Assembly (NCBI GenBank): GCA_041665605.1
Contig: JBAYIO010000003.1
Location: 41,721-105,720, forward strand
Length of the DNA: 64,000 bases
Source: CAIPAT01 sp041665605
GTDB taxonomy: Bacteria > Verrucomicrobiota > Lentisphaeria > Victivallales > Victivallaceae
Direction: 5' to 3'
Below, piece by piece: positions 17,002 to 26,379 of the stretch. Within the stretch, counting starts at the first letter, position 1, and every line of letters begins with the position of its first letter. The notes beneath the pieces were generated by a model that did no database searches, was not told where the DNA came from, and saw only the letters and a program-made list of their open reading frames with translations. Position numbers and translations under genes: made by a program.

Positions 17002-18378
17002 ATGTTGTTTCATACGTGGACTTTCGTCATTTTTTTCACCATCACGATGGCGGTTTATCTGCTGCTGCGGCGGCACGCCGCCTGGCGTCTGCTGTGGCTG
17101 CTGATCGCGTCTTATGTGTTTTACGGCTGGTGGAATCCGCTGTTCCTGATCCTGATTTTTTATTCCACCTCGCTGGAGTATCTGGCCGGGCTGATGATCG
17201 CCGACACCAGATATAAAAAGACCTGGCTGGCCGTCTGTCTGCTGAACAGCGTCTTCATGCTGGGATTTTTCAAGTACGCCGGATTTTTCACGGAGAATCT
17301 GCGGACGCTGTTTATTATCCTGCACGTTCCGCTGGACGTGCCGGTCGCGAATATCCTGCTGCCGGTCGGGATTTCGTTCTTCACCTTCCAGTCCATGAGC
17401 TACATCATTGATGTTTATTACAAAAAAGTGAAAGTGGAAAGGTTCTTTATCCGCTATGCGGCGTTTGTCGCGATGTTTCCGCAGATGGTGGCCGGTCCGA
17501 TCGAGCGCGGCCGCAATATCCTGCCGCAGCTCCGGCATATTCCGGTCATCCGCAAACTTGATGTTTCCGACGGTCTGTCGCTGTTCCTGATCGGGCTGGT
17601 GAAAAAAGTGGTGCTGGCGGATTTTCTGGCGATTTATGTGGACAAAGTCTATAATAATCCTTCCTTTTACGACAGCACGACGCTGATTTTCGCGACCTAC
17701 GCGTTCGCCTGGCAGATATACTTCGACTTCAGCGGCTATACCGACATGGCGCGGGGGGTGGCCAAAGCCATGGGCATCCGGCTGATGCTGAACTTCAACA
17801 ATCCATACACCGCGGTCGATATCGGCGATTTCTGGCGGCGCTGGCATATCAGTCTTTCCTCATGGTTCAAAGATTATGTGTATGTGCCGCTCGGCGGCAA
17901 CCGCGGCTTCAAATACAAGGTTTACTGGAACGTGCTGCTGACCATGGTGATTTCCGGTTTCTGGCACGGCGCGGCCTGGACATTCATCATCTGGGGCGCA
18001 TTGAACGGTCTCGGCCGGGTGCTGACCATAGACTTGGAAAAAACTCAATTCTATCTGAAAACCCCGAAAATCATCAAGCAGTTGCTGGTGTTTCATTTTA
18101 TCTGTCTGACCTGGATCTTTTTCCGTGCGGCCAGTCTGCCCGACGCCATGCTGATTCTCCGGAAAATATGCCAGTTCACTAATGCCAGTCCGGAAATCCC
18201 GGTATTTCTGTTTGGCGCGGTCGGGCTGATCTGGGTATATCAGCTCATCTTCAGTTCCAAATACAAATGGCTGCTGGAAAACTCTTTCGTCCGGGTCGGC
18301 GGAATGGTGACGGCGCTGGTTCTGTTCCTGATTTTTTCCACTGCCGCCAATAAACAGTTTATCTATTTTCAATTTTAA
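17002..18378 (+). CDS. MBOAT-family O-acyltransferase (AlgI-like)
   Basis: The 458-aa multi-pass inner-membrane protein transfers acyl groups to a surface polysaccharide. It has the MBOAT core: FFTFQSMSYIIDVYY, FPQMVAGPIERG, YFDFSGYTDMARGVAKAMGI, DFWRRWHISLSSWFKDYVYVPLGGNRG and the catalytic His in SGFWHGAAWTFIIWG. Length fits AlgI. A GGAAACAG site precedes ATG 17002. The next gene encodes an SGNH/AlgJ-like partner 17 bp downstream. The polysaccharide is unknown; no alginate polymerase gene is in the window. Confidence 0.92.
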   Translation: MLFHTWTFVIFFTITMAVYLLLRRHAAWRLLWLLIASYVFYGWWNPLFLILIFYSTSLEYLAGLMIADTRYKKTWLAVCLLNSVFMLGFFKYAGFFTENLRTLFIILHVPLDVPVANILLPVGISFFTFQSMSYIIDVYYKKVKVERFFIRYAAFVAMFPQMVAGPIERGRNILPQLRHIPVIRKLDVSDGLSLFLIGLVKKVVLADFLAIYVDKVYNNPSFYDSTTLIFATYAFAWQIYFDFSGYTDMARGVAKAMGIRLMLNFNNPYTAVDIGDFWRRWHISLSSWFKDYVYVPLGGNRGFKYKVYWNVLLTMVISGFWHGAAWTFIIWGALNGLGRVLTIDLEKTQFYLKTPKIIKQLLVFHFICLTWIFFRAASLPDAMLILRKICQFTNASPEIPVFLFGAVGLIWVYQLIFSSKYKWLLENSFVRVGGMVTALVLFLIFSTAANKQFIYFQF

Positions 18379-18395
18379 GTCTGGAGTGACATGGC

Positions 18396-19514
18396 ATGAG
18401 AAAAAGAAGAGTTTTCGGTTCCAACACCTTTCGCCTGAGTTTCAAGGAGCTGGCGGTTACCGGAGCCATTATTATCATCGGAGTTCTGTTCCTGCTGCCG
18501 TACATCTGGGGCGGAATCGAGAAAATCCGGACCGGCAATGAATTCCGCATCGCCTACGATTCCCGCGATGATTACTGGGTTTACAAAAAATGGGCGGACA
18601 AGGCCGCGGAAGAGTATCCGGTAATCTTTCTCGGAGACTCCGTCGTCTGGGGCATGTATGTTGACAGCGGCAGCACCCTGTCGGCCAAGCTCAACCGCAA
18701 ACTGAACCGTCAGGCCGTCGCCAATCTGGCGATTGACGGAATGCACAGCGTCGCGCTGGAGGGGCTGTTGAAATACTACGGCGGCGCGATTAAAAACAAG
18801 ACGGTCATCCTGCATTACAATCCGCTGTGGATGAACAGCCGGAAATACGATTTGAGCGATGACGAGGAAATGCAGGTGCACCATCCGCGCCTGATTCCGC
18901 AATTCTCTCCGAAATATAAATGCTATACCGAAAGTTTCAGCGGCAGACTTAATATCTGCCGGGAACGGAATATCCCGTTTTTCAGTCTGCTCAATCACAT
19001 CCGGCTGGCCTTTTTCAACAACGAGGAGTTGAACCAGTGGATGATCGACAATCCTTACAAAACTCCGTTTTCACAAATTTCCATGACGGTCGATCCGTGC
19101 GAAAAAGAGAAGACAAACAGCAGCGAAAACTGGAAGCAGAAAGGAATTACCGCGCAGGAGTGGGAATGGGTGCCGCTGGATAAATCATACCAATGGCAGG
19201 CCTTCACCAATGTCGTTAAACTGCTCCGGGAACGCGGCAACCGGGTCTGCGTAATGGTCGGGCCGCTCAATCCGTACATGCTGACTCCCGCCAGTCTGGT
19301 CAAATTCCGGAAGCTTCAGCAGGATATCTGCGCATGGCTGAGTAAGCAGAATGTCGAATATATGCTGGTGCCGGATCTGCCGTCGGAAATGTATGCCGAC
19401 GCCAGCCATCCGCTGGATAAAGGATACGATGTTATTGCCGATAATTTGCTGAAAACATCATTTTTAGATAATAATATTAATCAGGGAGCAGTATTATGTT
19501 CAGTCAAAAAGTGA
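18396..19514 (+). CDS. SGNH-hydrolase-like partner of the MBOAT protein
   Basis: The 372-aa protein has an N-terminal TM anchor (VTGAIIIIGVLFLLPYIWGG, about 24-43), the block I motif VIFLGDSVVWGMYV and a C-terminal DASHPLDKGYDVIADNL (Asp-x-x-His of block V). That gives the Ser and the Asp/His pair of the SGNH fold. It immediately follows the AlgI-like gene; AlgI/AlgJ-type pairs acetylate exopolysaccharides at the membrane. A GGAG site precedes the start. Confidence 0.8.
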   Translation: MRKRRVFGSNTFRLSFKELAVTGAIIIIGVLFLLPYIWGGIEKIRTGNEFRIAYDSRDDYWVYKKWADKAAEEYPVIFLGDSVVWGMYVDSGSTLSAKLNRKLNRQAVANLAIDGMHSVALEGLLKYYGGAIKNKTVILHYNPLWMNSRKYDLSDDEEMQVHHPRLIPQFSPKYKCYTESFSGRLNICRERNIPFFSLLNHIRLAFFNNEELNQWMIDNPYKTPFSQISMTVDPCEKEKTNSSENWKQKGITAQEWEWVPLDKSYQWQAFTNVVKLLRERGNRVCVMVGPLNPYMLTPASLVKFRKLQQDICAWLSKQNVEYMLVPDLPSEMYADASHPLDKGYDVIADNLLKTSFLDNNINQGAVLCSVKK

Positions 19515-19548
19515 AATATATTTACAAACAATACAAAGGGGCTGGAAA

Positions 19549-21777
19549 ATGAAGACAATGGTGTTGATTTTTGCGTTGATACTGGCGCTGACGGCTGGAA
19601 ATGCAACAATGGCGCAGGGCAGTGCCGGCGGCCTGGTTAAGAACGGCGGCTTTGAGGATGGCGTCCAGGGGGCGCTTCCGGCTGGCTGCGGCATCGAGAA
19701 AGAGAACGGCGCCGCGGGAACTGTCGCAATTGACAACAGCCAGTCACATTCCGGGAAACAGAGTGTTCTGGTCAATATGACAAGCGCTTCCGGGTATCTG
19801 CACCCCAGCCTGAACGCCACCCTGAAACCGGGCTGCTATATATTGCGGGTATGGGCGAAGGCGGAGCCGGAACAGTCATTCCAGATGCAAATATACGACA
19901 GCCGCGCATGGTCGCAGAATAAACCTGCCGCCTTGCAATTGGAGGGTAAAGGCATCCTGACCAAGGAATGTCGCGCGAACAGCAGGGAATGGAGCAAGTT
20001 TGAAGTAGACGTGGATGTCACGGAGGAGTTTCCAGCCTCCATCCAGATCGGCCTGACTAAACCAGGGAAGCTGTGGCTGGACGATGTTGAGATAGTTCCG
20101 TCAGGTAAGACATTGCAGGAAAAACCGGCTGCCGTCAGGATAAAACAGTCAGAACAAAATCTCGAAATCCAAAACAGCAGAATTGCCTTGAATATTGCCA
20201 AAGGCAATCCGGGCACCGTGCTGTCGTATATGCAGGGAGATCGTTTGTGCAATGCGGTTTCGCTGAATGCGTTTCAGCAGGGCAATGCCGCATCCGCCAG
20301 TTCATTTAAAGTCGTCAAAGACACGCCGGAACTGGCTGTAGTGGAAGTCGTTTATAGTTTTGCCGCCGGCCAGGATGTAACTGTGACTTATTCCGTCAAA
20401 AACGGTTTTGAATATGTGGAGGCGGAGTCGGATTTTGCTCAAGGCAAAGCGGCGATCCTGACCGCCATGAAAAGCGAAGTGCTGGTATTGCCGGACTTTC
20501 TGGCCGATTCCATGGTCTTCTATCCGGAATCAGCACCGGCGGCAGCAATGAACATCCCCGCCGATAATCATTTACTGGTAAACCTGATTGACAATGGCGG
20601 CGCCATGCTGGCACTGTTATGGGATTCGCCTAAAATGAGCATTACTGAAACTAAAAAAGGTAATCTGTTCGAATCGGCAGCGCTGTCCGCCGGGGCTAAA
20701 ACCAGGTTCTGGATCGGCGTACTCGCCGTCAAGGGGATCTGGTACAAGGCCGTTGAAAAACTTAATTCAGGCAGTTTTACCGCACTGAACTGGACTCCGC
20801 CGTTTCCGGCTGAATGGAAACTGGCAACATTTCTGGACAAGGGCTTTCATGTTGACACTCCCACTTGTGAATCCTGGCTTCTGATCCCGAAAGGCACTAG
20901 CGGACATATTGGCAACGGCGTCGGTTTCATCAATCTTTCCGCCTGGCAGGCCTGGTCTTCCGATTTAGGCGGATTCGTTTACCCGTGCTATCTTCAGGAC
21001 AATAAGGCTTTCGCCAAATACCCCATGCTTCAACTGGGAAAAAACTCTGTCTTCAATGCCGCACCGGCACTGATCTACGCCCTGACCGGCACCGGCAAAA
21101 CCCCGGCCGGCATCACCATGCCTAAAAATGCCTTGCGGAAACTGTTGCCCCAGGCGCTGAACAACCGTCTTGAAGCGATGAACTCCCCCAGGAACCACTA
21201 CCCTGCCACCTGCGGCACTACCGAAAAAGTGGAAAAGATTTTTTACCGCAGCGAGTCTGCCGGAGAAAAGAAACAGATTCAGGATGCATTTGTCCAAATG
21301 AATCTGTTTGTCCAGGCCATTCGCGGGCGCATTGAAGATTATGCCGCCTGGCAGCTTAAAATGGTAAAAATGCTTGAGGAGCAAAAACGGATTAATCCCC
21401 GGCTCGATCCGTTAATCAATGAACTCGAAAAAGAACTGACGCAAATTAGCTGGTACTATGCTAAATCAAAGGACAATATGAAAACTCCGCCATATTGCAC
21501 CGCATTGACTGAAAAAGTAATTGCGCTGTGCGACGCAAAGCTGTCCGACGAAGAAAAAGAGGAACAGTGCAAGGGACTGGGGCGGCAGATCCGCACTATC
21601 GGCGGCAGTCAGGACGGCACGGTTGCCCAATTCAGATCTGTCGTCAAGGCTGTCCGTCAGGACGCTACGCGCAAGCTGATGACAGCGACAGCGCCGCAGG
21701 AAAGGGAATTGCTGGAAAATGTCAGGACTGAAACCGGCGTGATGCTGAACAGCCGGCTGGGCATGGAAGGCAAGTAA
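19549..21777 (+). CDS. Large secreted protein with N-terminal carbohydrate-binding-like module
   Basis: The 742-aa product has a signal peptide (MKTMVLIFALILALTAGNATMAQG). A CBM4/9-like start (GLVKNGGFEDG...HSGKQSVLVNM...CYILRVWAKAEP) follows, then a beta-rich middle and a helical C-terminal region rich in Lys and Glu (about 580-720). I recognise no glycosidase active-site motif. It follows the acetyltransferase pair after 34 bp with an AAAGGGG site, so it may be in that transcription unit and act on the same glycan. It ends 18 bp from the convergent anti-sigma gene. Confidence 0.7.
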   Translation: MKTMVLIFALILALTAGNATMAQGSAGGLVKNGGFEDGVQGALPAGCGIEKENGAAGTVAIDNSQSHSGKQSVLVNMTSASGYLHPSLNATLKPGCYILRVWAKAEPEQSFQMQIYDSRAWSQNKPAALQLEGKGILTKECRANSREWSKFEVDVDVTEEFPASIQIGLTKPGKLWLDDVEIVPSGKTLQEKPAAVRIKQSEQNLEIQNSRIALNIAKGNPGTVLSYMQGDRLCNAVSLNAFQQGNAASASSFKVVKDTPELAVVEVVYSFAAGQDVTVTYSVKNGFEYVEAESDFAQGKAAILTAMKSEVLVLPDFLADSMVFYPESAPAAAMNIPADNHLLVNLIDNGGAMLALLWDSPKMSITETKKGNLFESAALSAGAKTRFWIGVLAVKGIWYKAVEKLNSGSFTALNWTPPFPAEWKLATFLDKGFHVDTPTCESWLLIPKGTSGHIGNGVGFINLSAWQAWSSDLGGFVYPCYLQDNKAFAKYPMLQLGKNSVFNAAPALIYALTGTGKTPAGITMPKNALRKLLPQALNNRLEAMNSPRNHYPATCGTTEKVEKIFYRSESAGEKKQIQDAFVQMNLFVQAIRGRIEDYAAWQLKMVKMLEEQKRINPRLDPLINELEKELTQISWYYAKSKDNMKTPPYCTALTEKVIALCDAKLSDEEKEEQCKGLGRQIRTIGGSQDGTVAQFRSVVKAVRQDATRKLMTATAPQERELLENVRTETGVMLNSRLGMEGK

Positions 21778-21795
21778 TTGATATTAAAAATTGAT

Positions 21796-22704
21796 CTATT
21801 GCCGGGGCTGTTCGTTCTGCAGAAGTTCCACTGAGAAGAACACCGGGTCGGAAGCCCGGCCCAGGAACGTATTCTGTTCGGGCTGGGGAGCCTGCGGGGT
21901 GATCAGTTCAAAACCGGCGCCTTTGCAGGATTTGACTAGATTCACCAGTTGCCCTTTGGTCATTAAGGTCTGGGCTTTGAAAGAGTTGCCGTTGACTGCG
22001 GTGCTGATGTCCTTCTGCGGCACTCCGTAGCGGTCAAGCAGCTTTTTGAAGGTTACCGCCGAGTCCTTAATATCCGGAACGACCCATACCTGATGAACAC
22101 TGCCGCCGATCGGCGCCGGTTTACCGGATTTGCCGTCCGCAGTGCTGTCTATTTTAAACACCGGATTGAACGAATTGCCGTAATCAACGTTGACCAGATT
22201 TTGCAGCGGTACTGCATTTTCGGCAATTGCGCCGCTTAATACGCCGCTGTCCGAACCGGTGTAGTACGGATACAACTCCTGTTTGTCCTGTTTGTCGGCT
22301 TGAGCAGGGACAAGATTTGCCGGAGAAGCGGGAGCAACAGTTTTGGCCGGCTTCGTATCAATCATGCTGTTTGCCGCAAAGTATAATGCAACCCCGGCAA
22401 TCGCCGCTGTCGCGGCGATGCGCAGGATATATTTCGTAAAAGGGATGCCGCGGGGGGCAGGGGCCTGGAGTTTGCGGTGAACCCCGGCGGTGATGGAGTT
22501 TACCAGCGCGGCGGTGTCTTTATCCTGGCGCATGGATTTCAGCGCCCTGGCGATTGCCGCATAGGAGTTGAGTACTTTATTGCATTCCGGACAGGATTTG
22601 ATATGGCGCGACTCCGGCGATCCGGATTCCAGCGTTCCGTCAAAATAGGCGCTGATGACTTCCGGAAGCGGACATTTTCCATTTTTTATATTATTGCCGG
22701 CCAT
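21796..22704 (-). CDS. Zinc-finger anti-sigma factor (membrane)
   Basis: The 302-aa protein has the anti-sigma zinc finger (CPLPEVISAYFDGTL...RHIKSCPECNKVL, HxxxCxxC), one TM segment (ILRIAATAAIAGVALYFAANSM, about 91-112) and a periplasmic domain ending in VWVVPDIKDSAVTFKKLLDRYGVPQKDI. It lies 27 bp downstream of an ECF sigma gene and probably holds that sigma at the membrane until a signal triggers release. Confidence 0.85.
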   Translation of the reverse strand: MAGNNIKNGKCPLPEVISAYFDGTLESGSPESRHIKSCPECNKVLNSYAAIARALKSMRQDKDTAALVNSITAGVHRKLQAPAPRGIPFTKYILRIAATAAIAGVALYFAANSMIDTKPAKTVAPASPANLVPAQADKQDKQELYPYYTGSDSGVLSGAIAENAVPLQNLVNVDYGNSFNPVFKIDSTADGKSGKPAPIGGSVHQVWVVPDIKDSAVTFKKLLDRYGVPQKDISTAVNGNSFKAQTLMTKGQLVNLVKSCKGAGFELITPQAPQPEQNTFLGRASDPVFFSVELLQNEQPRQ

Positions 22705-22731
22705 TTTTCAATCCCTTTAGCATTTTACTTT

Positions 22732-23334
22732 TCAACAGACTCCGAATTTGTTCATGATCTCCCGGAGGATTTCACGTCCGCGGGCGATTCTGGATTTTAC
22801 CGTTCCAACCTTACATTGCAGAACCTCTGCTATTTGTTCATAAGACATATCGTGAACATGCCTTAAAATCATGGTTTCGCGAAGCGCTTCCGGCAGATGC
22901 GCCAGTCCTTCCGCGAGACATTTTTCCACTTCCGAGTTTTCAAGCTGCCGGTCCGGCACTCTGGAACAATCCGGGAGCGGCATATCTTCTTCGCTTTTAT
23001 CCTTTTCCGGATCATTGCCGGTATCATGGATGCTGATATTCAAACCGGCGCCGCGGCGGCGGTTCCAATGGTATTTGTTTCTGGCCAGATTGCTGACAAT
23101 CCGGTGCAGCCAGGTATCCAGATTGGAATCACCCCGGAAGTTGTTCAGGCCGCGGTAGGCACGGACAAACGTGTCCTGAACAACTTCTTCGGCATCATGA
23201 TGATTCGAGATCAGTGCGTATGCCGTGCTGTAAAGCTTTGAGGCATGACGCGCAATCAGCAAATCAAACACGGAGGTGTTGCCGTTTTTGAACTCAGCGA
23301 TCAGTTCTCCGTCAGTTTTTGTTTCCAAATTCAC
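22732..23334 (-). CDS. ECF RNA polymerase sigma factor (RpoE family)
   Basis: The 200-aa protein has region 2 (DLLIARHASKLYSTAYALISNHHDAEEVVQDTFVRAYRGLNNFRGDSNLDTWLHRIVSNLARN) and region 4 (LPEALRETMILRHVHDMSYEQIAEVLQCKVGTVKSRIARGREIL). It pairs with the zinc-finger anti-sigma gene downstream. It is more typical of the family than the 13223 sigma factor. Confidence 0.95.
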   Translation of the reverse strand: MNLETKTDGELIAEFKNGNTSVFDLLIARHASKLYSTAYALISNHHDAEEVVQDTFVRAYRGLNNFRGDSNLDTWLHRIVSNLARNKYHWNRRRGAGLNISIHDTGNDPEKDKSEEDMPLPDCSRVPDRQLENSEVEKCLAEGLAHLPEALRETMILRHVHDMSYEQIAEVLQCKVGTVKSRIARGREILREIMNKFGVC

Positions 23335-23493
23335 ACATACCTACGCCGCATTAGACATTTGATGTTAAAAAAAGTTCATAAATTTACATTTTTTTTATGC
23401 TTTTTTCAAAAAGAGTTTGCCGGAAGATGCTATTTTATTTGAAAATTCTTTTACCGGAATAGTGTTGTAAAATAATTATTGCAGGCTGTGGTA

Positions 23494-25056
23494 ATGTCAT
23501 TTCTGATTAAAAACGTTTTTATAATTGACGGGACGGGAACGCCGGGCAAGGCCGGCGAGGTGCTGGTTGAAGGCGAACGGATAAAAGCCGCCGGGCGGCG
23601 CCTGCATGCGGATTCAGATTCGGAGATTGTTGACGGAGAAGGGTTAACGCTATGTCCCGGTTTTATAGATGCTCATTCCCATTCCGACATTTCAATCCTC
23701 GCTGCGCCGGAAGCTTACGGCAAAATCTCGCAGGGGGTGACGACTGAAATCGTCGGCAACTGCGGACTTTCGGTATTTCCGGTCAACCGGAACAACCGGG
23801 AGCACTTGCAGGAATTATACCGCAATTACGGCGTGGAAATATCATGGAGCTCCTTGCGGGAATACGGCGCGGAAATCAACCGGCGCAAGCCCGCCGTAAA
23901 CATTCTGGCGCTGTGCGGACATAATACGCTGCGGGCCGCCGCCGCCGGATATGAGCAGAAAGTGTTGTCCGTCCGTCAGCAGTCGGATATTCTGGCGCTT
24001 TTAAGCGATTCGCTGGTGCAGGGGGCGGCGGGGCTTTCCTCCGGTCTGCTCTATGTGCCCGGCAAGTTTTCGGATACTGAAGAGTTGTGCCGGATGCTGG
24101 GAACGCTGGCCGGCTTTGAGCGGCCTTATACGACGCATCTGCGCAGTGAAGGCAATCTGCTGCTTGAGGCCATTGATGAAGCGGTGTCGGCCTGCTCCGG
24201 CGCCGGACAGCGGCAACTGCATATCAGCCATTTGAAGACTGCCGGGGAGAAAAACTGGAGTAAACTTGATGCGGCGCTGGCTGCAATCGCCCGGGCATCC
24301 GCCGGCGGAATCAGCGTGACCGCCGACTGCTACCCCTATATTGAATCAATGACTCAGCTCAGCATGATCCTGCCGGAGCCATACGACAATATGGATGATG
24401 TCGCGCTCCGTAAATTCATCGCCGCCGAACAGAATTTTACCGCGGTATGCGAACGGCTGGCGGAGTATCCGCTGCGGCGCTGGCAGACCGTCCGGCTGGT
24501 AAGCTCCGCCGCTGACGGCATGAATGCTTTTGCCGGAAAGACTTTTGAACAGATCGCTGCATCCCGGCAAACCCGTCCGGAAATAATTTGCGCGGAGATT
24601 CTGAAAGCCGACGCTGCCGGGGCGATGGCGGCTTTTCAGGGCATGTCTCCGGAAAACGTGAGGCGCATCGCTTTGCAACCTTTCACCGCCTGCGGAACGG
24701 ATGAAAGCGCCCGGCCGGCGGATTATTTGTTCGGACGGAGCCATCCCCGCGGCTTCGGCGCGTTTCCGGTATTCTTTGAACTGCTGAAAAATATTCTGCC
24801 ATTGGAGGAAATTATCCGGAAATGCACCTTGCTGCCTGCAACCTTATTCGGCTTGAAGGAGCGCGGCAGAATCGTTCCCGGCGCATATGCCGATCTTGTA
24901 CTCTTTGATCCCGTCCATTATAATTCCCCTGCTGATTTCGCCGATCCCCACCGTCCGGCGCAGGGTATCCGCTCGGTCTGGGTGAACGGGCGTATGGGTT
25001 ATTCCGCAAATGGCGTCGCCGGTTATCGCTCCGGCAGATTTATTGCATTGTATTGA
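23494..25056 (+). CDS. N-acyl-D-amino-acid deacylase-like amidohydrolase
   Basis: The 520-aa enzyme belongs to the metal-dependent amidohydrolase superfamily. Motifs are GFIDAHSHSDI (HxH metal ligands), a VTTEIVGNCGLS block that typifies D-aminoacylases, LHISHLKTAGEKNW, TADCYPY and the C-terminal LKERGRIVPGAYADLVLFDP. It would remove N-acyl groups from D-amino acids, possibly from cell-wall or peptide turnover. I chose ATG 23494 over an upstream TTG at 23479. It is divergent from the sigma/anti-sigma pair. Confidence 0.9.
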   Translation: MSFLIKNVFIIDGTGTPGKAGEVLVEGERIKAAGRRLHADSDSEIVDGEGLTLCPGFIDAHSHSDISILAAPEAYGKISQGVTTEIVGNCGLSVFPVNRNNREHLQELYRNYGVEISWSSLREYGAEINRRKPAVNILALCGHNTLRAAAAGYEQKVLSVRQQSDILALLSDSLVQGAAGLSSGLLYVPGKFSDTEELCRMLGTLAGFERPYTTHLRSEGNLLLEAIDEAVSACSGAGQRQLHISHLKTAGEKNWSKLDAALAAIARASAGGISVTADCYPYIESMTQLSMILPEPYDNMDDVALRKFIAAEQNFTAVCERLAEYPLRRWQTVRLVSSAADGMNAFAGKTFEQIAASRQTRPEIICAEILKADAAGAMAAFQGMSPENVRRIALQPFTACGTDESARPADYLFGRSHPRGFGAFPVFFELLKNILPLEEIIRKCTLLPATLFGLKERGRIVPGAYADLVLFDPVHYNSPADFADPHRPAQGIRSVWVNGRMGYSANGVAGYRSGRFIALY

Positions 25057-25357
25057 TTTTAATGGCATCAATATAAGTTGATATTTAAAGACTTTTTTCT
25101 AATCAGGATAATATGTTTATTATTAACCACTTAATTGATTATTTGATTGTTCTTAATCAATTTTTATTTATAACATACAATTTTAATGCGGCGCACGATT
25201 AATAGTTATAAGTGTTTTGTGTATAGCTACTTAAATTATTAATATAAAGTTGGCATGGAACTTTCTATATACAATCTCCCTTATTGATAAATTCAAAGTA
25301 TCAATAGACTGAAGGTCGCTTGAGTAACGCAGTAAGATTCTTATATGGACGACCATT

Positions 25358-25472
25358 AGGCGCCTGCGGGCGATAGATACGAGGGGTTGAGTGGGGAGTA
25401 AATGAAGGGGAGAGCTGGAATCAGCTGTCAGAGCGGTTTATCCGGTCTGGCAGTTGATTTCAGGCCTTTATT
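25358..25472 (+). ncRNA. Structured RNA-like element, copy 1
   Basis: It starts AGGCGCCTGCGGGCGATAGA and continues GAGGGGTTGAG. It closes with an 18-bp stem (25415-25432 with 25446-25463, three G-U pairs) and a small inner CGG-TTTAT-CCG hairpin. The downstream tail GGCCTTTATT is only weakly T-rich. A second copy 188 bp away keeps the same 5' block and the same stem with changed but still mostly paired bases, which favours an RNA over a DNA motif. Identity unknown. Confidence 0.5.
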
Positions 25473-25545
25473 CGGATGCAGTGAAATTCTCTGCAAGTAA
25501 ATTTGTGCCGGATTTGCAGTAGATGCAACAGACTTCCTGATCATC

Positions 25546-25668
25546 AGGCGCCTGCGGGCGATAGATTTAGAGGGGTTGAGCGAGGGGTATAGTGAAGAGG
25601 AGAGCTTTGGGGACTGGAATCAAGTGCCTTAGCGATCCATGCCTTAGGCAGTTGATTTCAGTCTTTTT
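25546..25668 (+). ncRNA. Structured RNA-like element, copy 2
   Basis: The first 21 bases match copy 1 exactly, and GAGGGGTTGAG and GAGGAGAGCT-type blocks recur. The closing stem (25612-25629 with 25646-25663) has one mismatch and one G-U pair and is directly followed by TTTTT at 25664-25668, a good intrinsic-terminator end. This gives a small RNA of about 120 nt if transcribed on plus. No promoter is obvious. Confidence 0.5.
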
Positions 25669-25717
25669 CCCGCCGGTTTTTTTGCTGGAAATTAGCTGAA
25701 GCTGCTGGGGGCAAAAC

Positions 25718-25882
25718 ATGAAACCATCAAAATCTATTCGTGAATGCCGAATCATCAAAAACGGGGTCGTTATTTTTGAAGGCTCTGACGAAAAATGTCT
25801 GGCACTTCTCGCCAAGTTGAAAAATCCCGGCAGGACGCGTCATTTATGCCGCATAAAGACCCGTTGCTTGATGTCAAAATAG
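25718..25882 (+). CDS. Small ORF (54 aa), hypothetical
   Basis: ATG 25718 follows GGGGGC with suitable spacing. The product starts MKPSKSIRECRIIKNGVVIFEGSDEKC and continues LALLAKLKN then a basic tail. The NGVVIFEG turn and Leu-rich helix look protein-like, with balanced composition. I cannot place it in a family. It stands alone between the twin RNA elements and the RRM gene. Confidence 0.35.
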   Translation: MKPSKSIRECRIIKNGVVIFEGSDEKCLALLAKLKNPGRTRHLCRIKTRCLMSK

Positions 25883-26379
25883 CATTATGTGATGTTCCAT
25901 ATAGCATTGGCGCCATTTTATATTCTCGCTTGAACATGGCTGAAATGACTGCAGCCCCAAACGAAGACTATTATAAAAGACAACTGTTCCGAAGACATGG
26001 TTACAGCAGCTAAACCTGCCGGATTGAAATAAATCCGTCATGGTTTTTACAGTGTATTTGAGGCTAAGACTGAACTTTCAGGCAAATGCATCTCACTCAA
26101 CGCACAATAAATGCTTGTATTTATGGTTTCAGTTGCTATTCTTATAGTTATAGCTTTTTAGATAATTTTTTGTAGATGTTAAATTTATGAGGGGTTGTCA
26201 CAATTTACCGGACGGTAGTTAGTCCTGTCCGGAAATGGCTTTTTTGTCTGCCTTGTTTTAGGCTGACGCAAACCGGAGAGTTACCTGCCGGAGTTAAAGA
26301 GTAATATCGGAATATGTTTCTGGCCATGGAAAGATTTTCGATCCTATAATAATAATCATGGCATGCAGGAAGAAGAAAA

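Larger units (their letters stand above)
25057..26379. other. 1.3-kb region without a large gene: twin RNA-like elements, 54-aa ORF, structured leader
   Basis: The first 290 bp are AT-rich, with an ATTGATA/TATCAAT inverted repeat near 25283-25306. Two related RNA-like elements follow at 25358-25472 and 25546-25668, then a 54-aa ORF at 25718. A hairpin CCGGAC/GTCCGG (26208-26232) followed by a T-run near 26239-26245 resembles a terminator. The last 150 bases before the RRM gene contain further short stems. Confidence 0.6.

Noticed and set aside
25795..26013. 72-aa ORF
   Set aside because: Overlaps the better 54-aa ORF out of frame, with no ribosome site and unremarkable composition.
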